64,000 nucleotides of DNA, taken from positions 58,168 through 122,167 of the forward strand of contig NZ_FCNW02000017.1 in NCBI RefSeq assembly GCF_001544475.1, read 5' to 3'. The position numbers were made by a program, and so were the translations under genes. Source of the stretch: Caballeronia humi (lineage in GTDB: Bacteria > Pseudomonadota > Gammaproteobacteria > Burkholderiales > Burkholderiaceae). A model generated the notes under the pieces. That model saw nothing but the letters and a program-made list of their open reading frames with translations. It was not told the origin of the DNA and searched no databases. Below, piece by piece: positions 42,455 through 51,555 of the stretch; position 1 is the first letter of the stretch, and each line of letters starts with the position of its first letter.

Positions 42455-43084
42455 ATGAAAGGCGCAGACGAAGTCCTGCTCGCAGTCGACGTTCAATACG
42501 ATTTCATGCCCGGCGGCGCACTCGCGGTCGCGCGCGGCGACGAGATCGTGCCTGTCGTCAATCGTTTGGCCCGCGAGTTTTCGCATGTCGTGCTGACGCA
42601 GGACTGGCATCCGCGCGGCCACGTTTCGTTCGCGGCCAATCACGCGGGCCGCGCGCCTTTCGAGACGATGACACTGCCGTACGGCGAGCAGGTGCTTTGG
42701 CCGGTGCATTGCGTGCAGGACACCGAAGGCGCGGCGCTGCATCGCGATCTTCATGTGCCGCATGCGCGGCTAGTGATCCGCAAGGGCCATCACAGCGATG
42801 TGGACAGCTATTCGGCCTTCGTCGAAGCCGATCGCGTGACGCCGACGGGCCTCACCGGCTATCTGCGCGACGTGGGCGTCACGCGCGTCTATTTGTGCGG
42901 CCTCGCGACCGACTATTGCGTCGCGTGGTCCGCGCTCGATGCGCGCCGCGCGAGATTCGATGTGACGGTGATCGAAGACGCGTGCCGTGCGATCGACCTG
43001 GGCGGGTCGCTGGCGAAAGCGTGGGAAGACATGACGGCGGCGGGCGTCGAGCGCATCGAATCGAGCGCTCTTTTCGCGTGCTGA
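42455..43084 (+). CDS. pncA: Nicotinamidase PncA
   Basis: 209 residues of the isochorismatase-like hydrolase fold. It deaminates nicotinamide to nicotinate in NAD salvage. The catalytic triad is D12 (LLAVDVQYDF), K110 (VIRKGHH) and C155 (GLATDYCV), and D50/H52 (QDWHP) with H85 bind the metal. The length and all three catalytic residues fit an active enzyme. It starts 9 bp after the FadB-type gene and lies 30 bp before the thiolase, so it is probably cotranscribed with beta-oxidation genes. Confidence 0.95.
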   Translation: MKGADEVLLAVDVQYDFMPGGALAVARGDEIVPVVNRLAREFSHVVLTQDWHPRGHVSFAANHAGRAPFETMTLPYGEQVLWPVHCVQDTEGAALHRDLHVPHARLVIRKGHHSDVDSYSAFVEADRVTPTGLTGYLRDVGVTRVYLCGLATDYCVAWSALDARRARFDVTVIEDACRAIDLGGSLAKAWEDMTAAGVERIESSALFAC

Positions 43085-43114
43085 TGCCAAATAAATCTTG
43101 AAGCAGGAGACAAC

Positions 43115-44293
43115 ATGACTGACGCGGTAATCGTATCGACAGCACGCACGGGCCTCGCCAAATCCTGGCGCGGCGCGCTCAACATGACGCACGGCGCGAC
43201 GCTTGGCGGCCACGTGACGAAGGCCGCCGTCGAGCGCGCGGGGATCGATCCGGCGCGCATCGAGGACGTGATCATGGGATGCGCGAACCCTGAGGGCGCG
43301 ACGGGCGCGAACATCGCGCGGCAGATCGCGCTGCGGGCGGGCTTGCCCGTCACGGTGCCGGGGATGACGGTGAACCGCTTCTGCTCGTCGGGCTTGCAGA
43401 CGATCGCGCTCGCGGCGCAACGCGTGATCGCGGGCGAGGGTGATGTTTTCGTCGCCGGCGGTGTCGAGTCGATTTCATGCGTGCAGAACGAGATGAACCG
43501 TCACATGCTGACCGATGGCTGGCTGCTCGAGCACAAGCCAGAGATCTACTGGTCGATGTTGCAGACGGCGGAGAACGTCGCGAAGCGTTATGAGATTTCG
43601 CGCGAGCGGCAGGACGAGTACGGCGTGCAGTCGCAACAGCGTGCTGCGGCGGCGCAGGCGGCCGGGCGGTTCAATGACGAGATCGTGCCGATTACGGTGC
43701 TCGCGGGCGTCGCGGACAAGGCTTCGGGGCGGCTGTTCACGAAGGAAGTGACGCTGTCGGCCGATGAAGGCATCCGCGCGGACACGACGCTCGAAGGCGT
43801 ATCGAAGATTCGGACCGCGATGCCGGGCGGGGTCGTCACGGCGGGGAACGCGAGCCAGTTTTCAGATGGGGCGTCTGCTTGCGTCGTGATGAACGCCGCG
43901 GTCGCGGAGCGGGAAGGATTGCAACCGATGGGGATTTTTCGCGGGTTCGCGGTGACGGGCTGTGAGCCGGATGAGATGGGGATCGGGCCGGTTTTCGCCG
44001 TGCCGAAGCTTTTGAAGCAGGCGGGGTTGAAGGTCGGTGATATCGATCTTTGGGAACTGAACGAGGCGTTTGCCGTGCAGGTGATTTATTGCCGCGACAA
44101 GCTGGGGATTCCCAATGAGCGGCTGAATGTGAATGGCGGAGCGATTGCGGTCGGGCATCCGTATGGGGTTTCCGGGGCGCGGCTTACCGGGCACGCGTTG
44201 ATTGAAGGGAGGCGGCGGGGGGCGAAGTTTGTGGTCGTCACCATGTGTATTGGCGGGGGGCAGGGAGCGGCGGGGTTGTTCGAGGTGGTTTGA
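43115..44293 (+). CDS. Acetyl-CoA acyltransferase (thiolase, FadA-like)
   Basis: 392 residues. It cleaves 3-ketoacyl-CoA. The nucleophile is C90 ([10 protein letters not shown]), the general base H348 ([11 protein letters not shown]), and the second cysteine C378 (MCIGGGQG). The start ATG at 43115 follows AGGAG. Base use changes in the last 450 bp: GGG, TTG and TTT codons become frequent, while the protein stays family-like. It is probably the partner of the FadB-type enzyme upstream. Confidence 0.95.
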   Translation: MTDAVIVSTARTGLAKSWRGALNMTHGATLGGHVTKAAVERAGIDPARIEDVIMGCANPEGATGANIARQIALRAGLPVTVPGMTVNRFCSSGLQTIALAAQRVIAGEGDVFVAGGVESISCVQNEMNRHMLTDGWLLEHKPEIYWSMLQTAENVAKRYEISRERQDEYGVQSQQRAAAAQAAGRFNDEIVPITVLAGVADKASGRLFTKEVTLSADEGIRADTTLEGVSKIRTAMPGGVVTAGNASQFSDGASACVVMNAAVAEREGLQPMGIFRGFAVTGCEPDEMGIGPVFAVPKLLKQAGLKVGDIDLWELNEAFAVQVIYCRDKLGIPNERLNVNGGAIAVGHPYGVSGARLTGHALIEGRRRGAKFVVVTMCIGGGQGAAGLFEVV

Positions 44294-44362
44294 AGCGGTT
44301 CCCTCAAACGTGCGTATCGAGCTTTTTTGATACGCTTGGGCCTCAACCAAAAAGGACCCGCC

Positions 44363-44665
44363 ATGCTCCGTCACATCGTCATGTGGAAACTGAAAGAAAC
44401 CGCCCAAGGCGCCGACAAAGCGGAAAACGCGCAAAAGCTGAAGACCACGCTGGAAACCTGCCGCAGCATCGTCCAAGGCCAGGGCCATTTCGAAGTGGGC
44501 ATCGGCCAGAACTTGCCGGGCTCCACCTTCGACGTCGTCCTCGTCTCCGACTACGACGACGCCGCTGCCCTCGACGCCTACCAGAAGCACCCGAAGCACG
44601 TCGCGATCAAGGACTTCGTGGCGAGCGTCGTCGAAGGGCGCCAGTGCGTCGACTACGAAGTCTGA
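44363..44665 (+). CDS. Dabb family (stress-responsive alpha/beta barrel) protein
   Basis: 100 residues: [16 protein letters not shown] at the start, then [42 protein letters not shown], the ferredoxin-like dimeric barrel of the Dabb family. The function is unknown; members bind small hydrophobic ligands or act as cyclases. The ATG at 44363 has AAAGGAC upstream. The thioesterase gene begins seven bases after it. Confidence 0.9.
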   Translation: MLRHIVMWKLKETAQGADKAENAQKLKTTLETCRSIVQGQGHFEVGIGQNLPGSTFDVVLVSDYDDAAALDAYQKHPKHVAIKDFVASVVEGRQCVDYEV

Positions 44666-44672
44666 CCGAGAC

Positions 44673-45143
44673 ATGCCCGAAGAACGCAAAGACCCGGCCA
44701 TCGAAAGCCCCTTCGTCGACGGCCTCGGCGTCCAGCTCGTCAAAGCCGCCGACGGCGCAAGCGAAGTCCTCATCCCGCTCGCCGAGGGCCACCTGAACAC
44801 ATGGGGCATCGCGCACGGCGGCGTCACGATGACGCTCGCCGACGTCGCGCTCGCGATGGCCGCGCGCAGTCTCGCGGGCGACGGGATCGGCGTCGTCACG
44901 GTCGAGATGAAGGTCAACTTCATGCAGCCGGGCCGTGGCGAACTGCGTGGCTTCGGCCGCGTGCTGCACCGCTCGACCACGATGGCCTATTGCGAAGGCG
45001 AAATCCGCGACAGCGAAGGCCACTTCGTCGCGAAGGCGCTCGGCACGTTCAAGTACCTGAAGCGGCTCGCCGTCGGCCGCGATATCGTGCGCCAGAAACT
45101 GCGCACCGATCCCGCCGCGAAACCCGGCCCGAGCGACGCGTAA
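44673..45143 (+). CDS. PaaI-type hotdog thioesterase
   Basis: 156 residues. The hotdog fold motif LNTWGIAHGGVTMTLADVALAMAAR includes the HGG turn and the conserved acidic residue. It hydrolyses acyl-CoA or aryl-CoA thioesters. The strand pattern VVTVEMKVNFMQPGRGELRGFGRVLHRS supports the family. In this run it could recycle CoA from stalled intermediates. Confidence 0.9.
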   Translation: MPEERKDPAIESPFVDGLGVQLVKAADGASEVLIPLAEGHLNTWGIAHGGVTMTLADVALAMAARSLAGDGIGVVTVEMKVNFMQPGRGELRGFGRVLHRSTTMAYCEGEIRDSEGHFVAKALGTFKYLKRLAVGRDIVRQKLRTDPAAKPGPSDA

Positions 45144-45170
45144 CCCTCCAACCGCTTTGAGGAGCCAAGC

Positions 45171-46169
45171 ATGACCGAGCTCAACCGACAAATCCTGCTG
45201 GTCTCGCGTCCGGAAGGCGAGGCGAGCGTGGACAATTTCAAACTCGTCGAAACACCGCTGCGGCCGCTCGAAGACGGCCAGGTGCGCGTGCGCAATCACT
45301 ACTTGTCGCTCGATCCGTACATGCGCGGCCGCATGAGCGACGCGAAATCCTATGCGCCGCCGCAGCCGCTGAACGAAGTGATGATCGGCGGGACCGTGGG
45401 TGTCGTGATCGAGTCGAAACATCCGAAGTTCAAGGCGGGCGACAAGGTCGTCGGCGGCTTCGGCTGGCAGGAATTCGGCACGTCCGACGGCACGGGCCTC
45501 AAAATCGTCGACGATACGCATGTGCCACTCTCGGCCTATCTGGGCGCGGTCGGCATGCCCGGTGTCACCGGCTGGTATGGCCTGAATCGCGTGATCGAGG
45601 CGAAAGCCGGCGAGACGATCGTCGTGAGCGCGGCGAGCGGCGCGGTCGGCGGAGTCGTCGGGCAACTGGCGAAGGCGGCGGGTTGCCGCGCGGTCGGCAT
45701 CGCGGGCGGGGAGGACAAGTGCCGCTACGTCGTCGAATCGCTCGGATTCGATGCGTGCGTCGACTACAAGGCGGGCAACCTGTACCAGGACCTGAAAGCG
45801 GCCACGCCCGATGGCGTCCACGGTTATTTCGAAAACGTCGGCGGCGACGTGCTCGACGCGACCCTCGCGCGGATGAACGCGTTCGGGCGCATCGCGGTGT
45901 GCGGGATGATCGCGGGCTACGACGGCCGGCCGCTGCCGATCAAGAATCCGCGCATCATCCTGACGCAACGGTTGAAGCTGCAAGGCTTCATCGTCAGCGA
46001 GCATCTCGACATATGGCCTGAAGCGCTCAAGGAACTCGGCGGAATGGTCGCGCAGAAGAAGCTGCATTTCCGGGAGAGCATCGCCGTCGGTCTTGAAAAT
46101 GCGCCGGACGCATTTCTCGGGCTGCTCAAGGGCCGCAATTTCGGCAAGCAACTCGTCAAGCTGATCTAG
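45171..46169 (+). CDS. NADP-dependent MDR-family oxidoreductase (CurA/2-alkenal reductase-like)
   Basis: 332 residues of the zinc-independent leukotriene-B4-dehydrogenase/CurA branch. The N-terminal block LLVSRPEGEASVDNFKLVE and LSLDPYMRGRMSD are typical, and the cofactor site is VSAASGAVGGVVGQLAKAAGCRAVGIAGG. It probably reduces a C=C bond of an enal or enone. Its start has GAGGAG upstream (near 45159), 27 bp after the thioesterase gene. Confidence 0.92.
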   Translation: MTELNRQILLVSRPEGEASVDNFKLVETPLRPLEDGQVRVRNHYLSLDPYMRGRMSDAKSYAPPQPLNEVMIGGTVGVVIESKHPKFKAGDKVVGGFGWQEFGTSDGTGLKIVDDTHVPLSAYLGAVGMPGVTGWYGLNRVIEAKAGETIVVSAASGAVGGVVGQLAKAAGCRAVGIAGGEDKCRYVVESLGFDACVDYKAGNLYQDLKAATPDGVHGYFENVGGDVLDATLARMNAFGRIAVCGMIAGYDGRPLPIKNPRIILTQRLKLQGFIVSEHLDIWPEALKELGGMVAQKKLHFRESIAVGLENAPDAFLGLLKGRNFGKQLVKLI

Positions 46170-46188
46170 GCACAGGAGCGACAACAGC

Positions 46189-47067
46189 GTGGACCAGTTC
46201 GAAGGCAAGGTCGCGGTGATCACCGGCGGCGCCAGCGGCTTCGGCCGCGAGTTCGCGATTCAAGGCGCGTCGCTCGGCATGAAGCTCGTGCTCGCCGACG
46301 TCGATGCCCGCGCGCTCGCGGAAACCGTCGAGATGCTGCGGGCGTCGGGCGCGGAGGCGATCGGCGTGCCGACCGACGTCTCCGATGCAACTCAAGTCGA
46401 TGCCCTCGCGAAAGCCACGCTCGATACCTTCGGTGGCGTGCATCTGCTTTTCAACAACGCGGGCGTCGGCGCGGGCGGCTTCGTCTGGGAGAACAGCGCG
46501 AACGACTGGCAGTGGGTCTTCGGCGTGAACGTGATGGGCGTCGCGAACGGGCTGCGCGCGTTCACGCCGCTCATGCTCGCGCAGAACGAACCAGCGCACA
46601 TCGTGAACACGGCGTCGGTCGCGGGGCTGCTCGCGGCCCCCGCGATGGGCGTCTACAACGCGTCGAAACACGCGGTCGTCGGGTTGACGGAAACGCTTTA
46701 TCACGATCTGCGGATCGCGGGCGGGCAGGTCGGCTGCTCGCTGCTGTGTCCGGCGTTCGTGCCGACGGGCATCGCGAACGCCGAGCGCGTGCGGCCCGAC
46801 ACGCTGCGCAACGACGCGCCGCTCACCGCATCGCAGAAACTCGCCGGCCGGCAACTGACGAAAGCGGTGCAGGGCGGACGGCTTTCGGCCCGCGAAGTCG
46901 CCGCGCTCACCTTCGATGCGATCCGCGAGCGCCGTTTCTACGTGATCACGCATCCGAACATCATGGCATCGGTGCAACTGCGCCTCGACGATATCGCGCA
47001 ACTGCGCAATCCGACCGATCCGCTGTCGCTCAAGCCCGAAGTAAAACCGGGCGATACGCCGCACTAA
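46189..47067 (+). CDS. SDR-family NAD(P)-dependent oxidoreductase
   Basis: 292 residues from a GTG at 46189 with AGGAGC upstream. The Rossmann motif is TGGASGFGRE and NNAGVGAGG follows. The catalytic Ser is in NTASVAG, and the YxxxK is YNASKHAV. The substrate is unknown; the surroundings suggest a hydroxy- or ketoacyl compound. It ends 4 bp before the hydrolase gene. Confidence 0.92.
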   Translation: MDQFEGKVAVITGGASGFGREFAIQGASLGMKLVLADVDARALAETVEMLRASGAEAIGVPTDVSDATQVDALAKATLDTFGGVHLLFNNAGVGAGGFVWENSANDWQWVFGVNVMGVANGLRAFTPLMLAQNEPAHIVNTASVAGLLAAPAMGVYNASKHAVVGLTETLYHDLRIAGGQVGCSLLCPAFVPTGIANAERVRPDTLRNDAPLTASQKLAGRQLTKAVQGGRLSAREVAALTFDAIRERRFYVITHPNIMASVQLRLDDIAQLRNPTDPLSLKPEVKPGDTPH

Positions 47068-47071
47068 AACG

Positions 47072-48028
47072 ATGCCGCTCAATCCAAAGATCGCGCAGAT
47101 TCTGGAGATGGTCGCGCGCGCGAAGCGTCCGCCGTATCACACGCTGACAGCGCAGGAAGCGCGCGCCGCGTACGCGATGAGCGCGCAGATTCTCGACATC
47201 GCACCGAAGCCGATGTTCGACGTTCAGGACATCGATATCCCGACGCGCGACGGCGCCAAGATCCGCACGCGTCTCTACTTTCCGTTCGAGCCGACATGGA
47301 CGCAGCCGGCGCCAGCGCTCGTGTTCTTTCATGGCGGCGGCTTCACGGTCGGCGGGATCGACACGCACGACGCGCTCTGCCGCAAATTCGCGTGCGATGC
47401 GGGCTGCGTCGTGGCATCGGTCGATTACCGGCTTGCGCCGGAGCACAAGTTTCCGGTCGCCGTAGACGATGCGTTCGACGCCTTGACGTGGCTGCACGCC
47501 GAAGCCGAAACGCTCGGCATCGATCCGGCACGGCTGGCCGTCGGCGGGGATAGCGCGGGCGGCACGCTCGCGACCGTCTGCGCCGTGCTCGCGCGCGACG
47601 CGGGCATTGCGCTGCGGCTGCAATTGCTGATCTACGCGGGCGTGAGCGCGCGTCAGCAGACGGAATCGCACAGGCGCTTCGCCGAAGGTTTCCTGCTGTC
47701 AGGCGAGACGATCCAGTGGTTTTTCGAGCAATACCTGAACGACGACAGCGATCGCGACGACTGGCGCTTCGCCCCGCTCGATGCGGCGCGCGGCCAGCCT
47801 AACTACGAAGGCGTCGCGCCCGCATGGATCGGGGCGGCGGACCACGATCCGCTCTTCGACGAAGACGTGGCGTACGCGCGAAAACTCGCCGATGCGGGCG
47901 TTTCGGTGACGCTCAAACGCTACGAAGGGATGATCCACGAGTTCTTCAAGATGGGCGGCTTCGTGCCGGAAGTCGCCGACGCTCACGCCGATGCGGTCGC
48001 CGCGCTGCGCTCGGCGCTGGCTGCATAA
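47072..48028 (+). CDS. Alpha/beta hydrolase of the hormone-sensitive-lipase family
   Basis: 318 residues. The oxyanion motif is FFHGGGFTVG, the nucleophile elbow GGDSAGGTLA, the acid D in GAADHDPLFDED and the His in YEGMIHEFF. Such enzymes hydrolyse short to medium acyl esters. It is the last gene of the rightward run and stands 5 bp from the convergent NRDE gene, with no clear terminator between. Confidence 0.93.
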   Translation: MPLNPKIAQILEMVARAKRPPYHTLTAQEARAAYAMSAQILDIAPKPMFDVQDIDIPTRDGAKIRTRLYFPFEPTWTQPAPALVFFHGGGFTVGGIDTHDALCRKFACDAGCVVASVDYRLAPEHKFPVAVDDAFDALTWLHAEAETLGIDPARLAVGGDSAGGTLATVCAVLARDAGIALRLQLLIYAGVSARQQTESHRRFAEGFLLSGETIQWFFEQYLNDDSDRDDWRFAPLDAARGQPNYEGVAPAWIGAADHDPLFDEDVAYARKLADAGVSVTLKRYEGMIHEFFKMGGFVPEVADAHADAVAALRSALAA

Positions 48029-48033
48029 CAGGC

Positions 48034-48861
48034 TCAAGCGCCTATATCGAATGCAAAGCTCCGCTCGAACGCGCCTGGACGCACGACGCGATGCGAGCCG
48101 TCGTCGTCGCTGCGTTCCTTGATTTCGAGCGATAACCCATCGTCGAAGGCGAAGACGCGCAGTGCCGTCGTGCTGCGCGTGCCGTATTCCGGCGTCTCGA
48201 TAAACGCCGCCGACAGCACGCGCTCACGCTCGATCGAAATGCCGGTCGACGGCAGCAGGTCGTCGTTGGCGATGCCCGGATCGCGCAGGGTCTCGATCAG
48301 CACGTCGAGCGACGGCTGTTCGTCCAGATGGATGAGGTCGCACAATGCGTCGCGCTGGGCGACGAGCTTCGGCCACGGCGTGTTCAGCAAGCTGTTCGAG
48401 AGACCATGCACGCCCGGCTCCAGCAACAACGGCGGCGCATCGGCGCGATTGCCGTACCAGCCGAGCTCGTGTCGCGTGAAATCGCCGACGAGCAGGTTGA
48501 AGCCGTTGTATCGATCGCCATCGCGGGCCACGCGGCGCAGGTAATCGAGCGGCGCGACAGGAGCATCAGCGAGGAAATCGCTGACCAGCGCGCCGCGCGT
48601 CGGCGCATCGGGGCGCACTTCGCTAGGCGCGCGATAGTTCGTGAGCGCAGCGAAACGGCCGTCGCGCGTGACACCGAGCCAGGTGCCGCCGCCCGTCAGG
48701 TCGCGTCCGGCGAGCATGTTCGGCGCGTCGTCCCACCAGTGCAACGGCTCCGTTTCGCGCCGAAAAAACTCGTCGCGATTCGCGGAGAGCGTCAGAAGCG
48801 GACGATTACCGCCGCTCGAACGATGCGCTTCGGGCTGCCAGTCGAAGACAATCAGGCACAT
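48034..48861 (-). CDS. NRDE (TANGO2-like) family protein
   Basis: 275 residues. The N-terminal MCLIVFDWQP and the defining NRDEFF motif (SANRDEFFRRETEPLHWW), then GRDLTGGGTWLGVTRDGRFAALTNYR, are as in TANGO2/NRDE proteins. The mature N-terminal Cys suggests an Ntn-like fold. The role is unclear; links to heme transport or lipid homeostasis exist in eukaryotic relatives. It begins 6 bp after ygfZ on the same strand. Confidence 0.92.
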   Translation of the reverse strand: MCLIVFDWQPEAHRSSGGNRPLLTLSANRDEFFRRETEPLHWWDDAPNMLAGRDLTGGGTWLGVTRDGRFAALTNYRAPSEVRPDAPTRGALVSDFLADAPVAPLDYLRRVARDGDRYNGFNLLVGDFTRHELGWYGNRADAPPLLLEPGVHGLSNSLLNTPWPKLVAQRDALCDLIHLDEQPSLDVLIETLRDPGIANDDLLPSTGISIERERVLSAAFIETPEYGTRSTTALRVFAFDDGLSLEIKERSDDDGSHRVVRPGAFERSFAFDIGA

Positions 48862-48867
48862 GGTGCG

Positions 48868-49842
48868 TCAGGCGTCGGAGGGAAAAGCGTAGGGCAGAGG
48901 CAGGAAGGTGAGCGCCGGGCCGCTCGCCGATCCAACGTGCACCGAGCCGTTATCGAGCGCGGCGAGCTTGATCTCGACCAGACAATCGACGCCGCCGTTT
49001 TCCGCCAGTGCCACGTTGATGACAAGGCCACTCGGCTGGCCGGGGTCGTCGCTATGGAAGACTTCGTCGCCGGGCGCGGCCGCTTCCGCGTGCGCGAGCG
49101 CCGTGCGCCGCTTGATCGTGCCGCGATACTGGCTGCGCGCGACGATCTCCTGTCCCGGATAGCAGCCTTTCTTGAAATTGACGCCGCCGAGCACGTCGAA
49201 GTTGACCATCTGCGGGACGAACTGCTCGGAAGTCGCCTGCGTGATGCGCGGCTCGCCCGCGTGAATGTCCAGCCAGTCCCAGAGTTCGGGCGACGCGCGC
49301 GTGAGCTTCGCGTCGAGCTTCTCCAGATGCGCCTCGATCTCGGCTTTCGGCCCGACCCAGAGAAAACGCGGACGGTGCGCAGCATCCGGCACGCGGATCA
49401 GCGCGCCGTGCGGACCTTCCACTTTCACGTGCACGCCGTCGGGCAGCGCATCGAAAATGCCGGAGAGCGCCGCGCGCACATCGCCCGCGAAGCCGATCGC
49501 GCCGACTTCCGCCGTTACGTCGGCGAGTTTCGCCTTCGCGCGCAGCACGAACATCGAGAGTCGCTTTTGCACCGGCGCCTGCACGTCGTGCGCGATCAGG
49601 AGACGCACCGCATCGCCGGTGCGCCACATCAGGAACGACGCCAGCAGACGCCCCTTCGGCGAGCAATAGCCGGCAAGACGCGCCGTCGATGCATCGAGAT
49701 GCTGGACGTCGTTGGTCAGTTGCGTGTGGAGGAAGCTGGCGGCGTCGTCACCCTTGACGTCGATGACGCCGAACTGCGTGAGCGGCATGAACGCGCCCGC
49801 TGTGTGCACGGCGGTAAATCCGGAAGTATCGGGGGAATTCAT
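48868..49842 (-). CDS. ygfZ: Folate-binding Fe-S assembly protein YgfZ (IbaG/GcvT-like)
   Basis: 324 residues. The family signature KGCYPGQEIVARSQYRG contains the redox-active Cys. YgfZ is a GcvT-fold, tetrahydrofolate-dependent factor for the repair or assembly of some Fe-S proteins. It begins MNSPDTSGFTAVHTAGAFMPLTQFGVIDVKGDDAASFLHTQLTNDV. The start ATG at 49842 is divergent from mltG, 77 bp apart. Likely operon with the NRDE gene. Confidence 0.93.
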   Translation of the reverse strand: MNSPDTSGFTAVHTAGAFMPLTQFGVIDVKGDDAASFLHTQLTNDVQHLDASTARLAGYCSPKGRLLASFLMWRTGDAVRLLIAHDVQAPVQKRLSMFVLRAKAKLADVTAEVGAIGFAGDVRAALSGIFDALPDGVHVKVEGPHGALIRVPDAAHRPRFLWVGPKAEIEAHLEKLDAKLTRASPELWDWLDIHAGEPRITQATSEQFVPQMVNFDVLGGVNFKKGCYPGQEIVARSQYRGTIKRRTALAHAEAAAPGDEVFHSDDPGQPSGLVINVALAENGGVDCLVEIKLAALDNGSVHVGSASGPALTFLPLPYAFPSDA

Positions 49843-49863
49843 GGAGTGTGCTTGCAGTCGATA

Positions 49864-49892
49864 TGACTTTGGCTGAGGCGAACAAGTATTAT
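49864..49892 (+). promoter_or_regulatory. Candidate promoter of mltG
   Basis: TATTAT (49887-49892) lies 17 bp after TGACTT (49864-49869). It is between the first in-frame ATG (49863) and the ATG at 49920, which argues that mltG starts at 49920. Confidence 0.4.
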
Positions 49893-49919
49893 ATGGGGTC
49901 TATCTCAAGCGTGTTCCGC

Positions 49920-50930
49920 ATGTCCCTTTTGAAGAAATGCTTCATCGCGATGGTCCTGGCCGTCGTGCTCGTGATCGCGCTTGCTGGCGGCATGTACTAC
50001 TGGGCGACGTCGCCCGTCAAGCTCGCCACGCCGCAGCTCGATGTCACCATCAAGCCCCACAGTAGCCTGCGCAGCGTCAGCATCCAGTTGAACCGTGGCG
50101 GCGTCCCCGTCGAGCCTGAGCTCTTCGTGCTGATGACGCGCGCGCTCGGCCTGGCCTCCCAACTGAAGTCGGGCAACTACGAGTTCAAGAGCGGCATCAC
50201 GCCGTACGAGGTGCTGCAAAAGATCGCGCGCGGTGACGTGAACGAATATGTCGCGACCGTCATCGAAGGCTGGACGCTGCAGAAAATGCGCGCCGAACTC
50301 GACGGCAATCCGGCCCTCACGCACGACACCGCCGGCATGAGCGACACGGATTTGCTGAAGGCGATCGGCGCGCCGGAAGTGTCGAAGGCATCGGCGGAAG
50401 GGCTCTTTTTCCCCGACACCTATCTCTTCGACAAGAACACGAGCGATCTCGCCGTGTACAAGCGCGCATACCGGCTGATGCAGCAGCGCCTCAACGAAGC
50501 GTGGGCGACGCGCGCGCCGGACCTGCCTTACAAGACGCCTTACGACGCGCTGATCATGGCGTCGATCGTCGAAAAGGAGACGGGGCGCGCAGCGGACCGG
50601 CCGCTCGTCGCGGCGGTGTTTGCGAACCGGCTGAAGATCGGCATGCCGCTGCAGACCGACCCGACCGTGATCTACGGCCTCGGCCCGGCGTACGGCGGCC
50701 GTCTGAAGAAAAAGGACCTGCAAACGGACACTCCGTACAATACCTACACGCGCAACGGCCTCCCGCCGACGCCGATCGCGCTGCCCGGCGTCGCCGCGCT
50801 CACCGCGACGATGAACCCCGCGTCGAGCACGGCGCTCTACTTCGTGTCGCGCGGCGACGGCAGCAGCATCTTTTCCGACAATCTCGGCGAGCACAACAAG
50901 GCCGTCGACAAGTACATCCGGGGTCAATGA
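49920..50930 (+). CDS. mltG: Endolytic murein transglycosylase MltG
   Basis: 336 residues from the ATG at 49920. It has an N-terminal membrane anchor (about 8-28), a LysM-like region and a YceG domain. The catalytic Glu is in [41 protein letters not shown] is the family end block. MltG cuts nascent glycan strands and sets their length. Its TGA overlaps the tmk ATG, indicating coupled translation. Confidence 0.95.
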   Translation: MSLLKKCFIAMVLAVVLVIALAGGMYYWATSPVKLATPQLDVTIKPHSSLRSVSIQLNRGGVPVEPELFVLMTRALGLASQLKSGNYEFKSGITPYEVLQKIARGDVNEYVATVIEGWTLQKMRAELDGNPALTHDTAGMSDTDLLKAIGAPEVSKASAEGLFFPDTYLFDKNTSDLAVYKRAYRLMQQRLNEAWATRAPDLPYKTPYDALIMASIVEKETGRAADRPLVAAVFANRLKIGMPLQTDPTVIYGLGPAYGGRLKKKDLQTDTPYNTYTRNGLPPTPIALPGVAALTATMNPASSTALYFVSRGDGSSIFSDNLGEHNKAVDKYIRGQ

Positions 50931-51550
50931 TGGTGCGCGGCAAATTCATCACGTTCGAAGGCATTGACGGCGCGGGCAAGACGACCCATCTCGACTGGTT
51001 CCGCGGCCGACTCGAAGCGCGCGTGGCGGCGAGCGGCCGGTCGGTCGTCATGACGCGCGAGCCGGGCGGAACCGCGCTTGGCGAAACCCTGCGCGGCATC
51101 CTGCTGAACCAGCCGATGGACCTCGAAACCGAAGCGCTTCTGATGTTTGCCGCGCGCCGCGAGCATCTGGCGCAGGTGATCGAGCCGGCGCTCGCGCGCG
51201 GCGACTGGGTGCTTTCCGACCGTTTCTCCGATGCGACGTTCGCGTATCAGGGCGGCGGCCGGGGCCTGCCTCGCGACAAGCTGGAAGCACTGGAGCGTTG
51301 GGTGCAGGGCGGTTTTCAGCCGGACCTGACCGTGCTCTTCGACGTGCCGACGGCCACCGCCAGCGAACGGCGCGGCGCGGCGCGTGCGCCGGACAAGTTC
51401 GAAAGCGAGTCGGAGGCGTTTTTCAACCGCACGCGCGATGAATATCTCCGGCGCGCGGAAGAATCGCCGGAGCGTTTCGTGATCGTCGATGCAACGCGCT
51501 CCATCGGAGAGATTCAGAAAGTACTCGAAGAAGTTGTCGCAAGCATCTGA
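50927..51550 (+). CDS. tmk: Thymidylate kinase
   Basis: 207 residues. It phosphorylates dTMP. P-loop [12 protein letters not shown]-x motif [18 protein letters not shown], and [11 protein letters not shown]. The start is either ATG at 50927 (overlapping the mltG stop) or the adjacent ATG at 50930; both fit [11 protein letters not shown]. It ends five bases before holB. Confidence 0.97.
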   Translation: MMVRGKFITFEGIDGAGKTTHLDWFRGRLEARVAASGRSVVMTREPGGTALGETLRGILLNQPMDLETEALLMFAARREHLAQVIEPALARGDWVLSDRFSDATFAYQGGGRGLPRDKLEALERWVQGGFQPDLTVLFDVPTATASERRGAARAPDKFESESEAFFNRTRDEYLRRAEESPERFVIVDATRSIGEIQKVLEEVVASI

Positions 51551-51555
51551 AAAAT

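Noticed and set aside
40325..42763. Long open frame (about 800 codons) antisense to the FadB-type gene
   Set aside because: It arises from GC-rich third codon positions of the real gene. Its translation is Arg/His/Ala-rich and without domains. The same holds for long antisense frames over pgi, purL, lon and tig.
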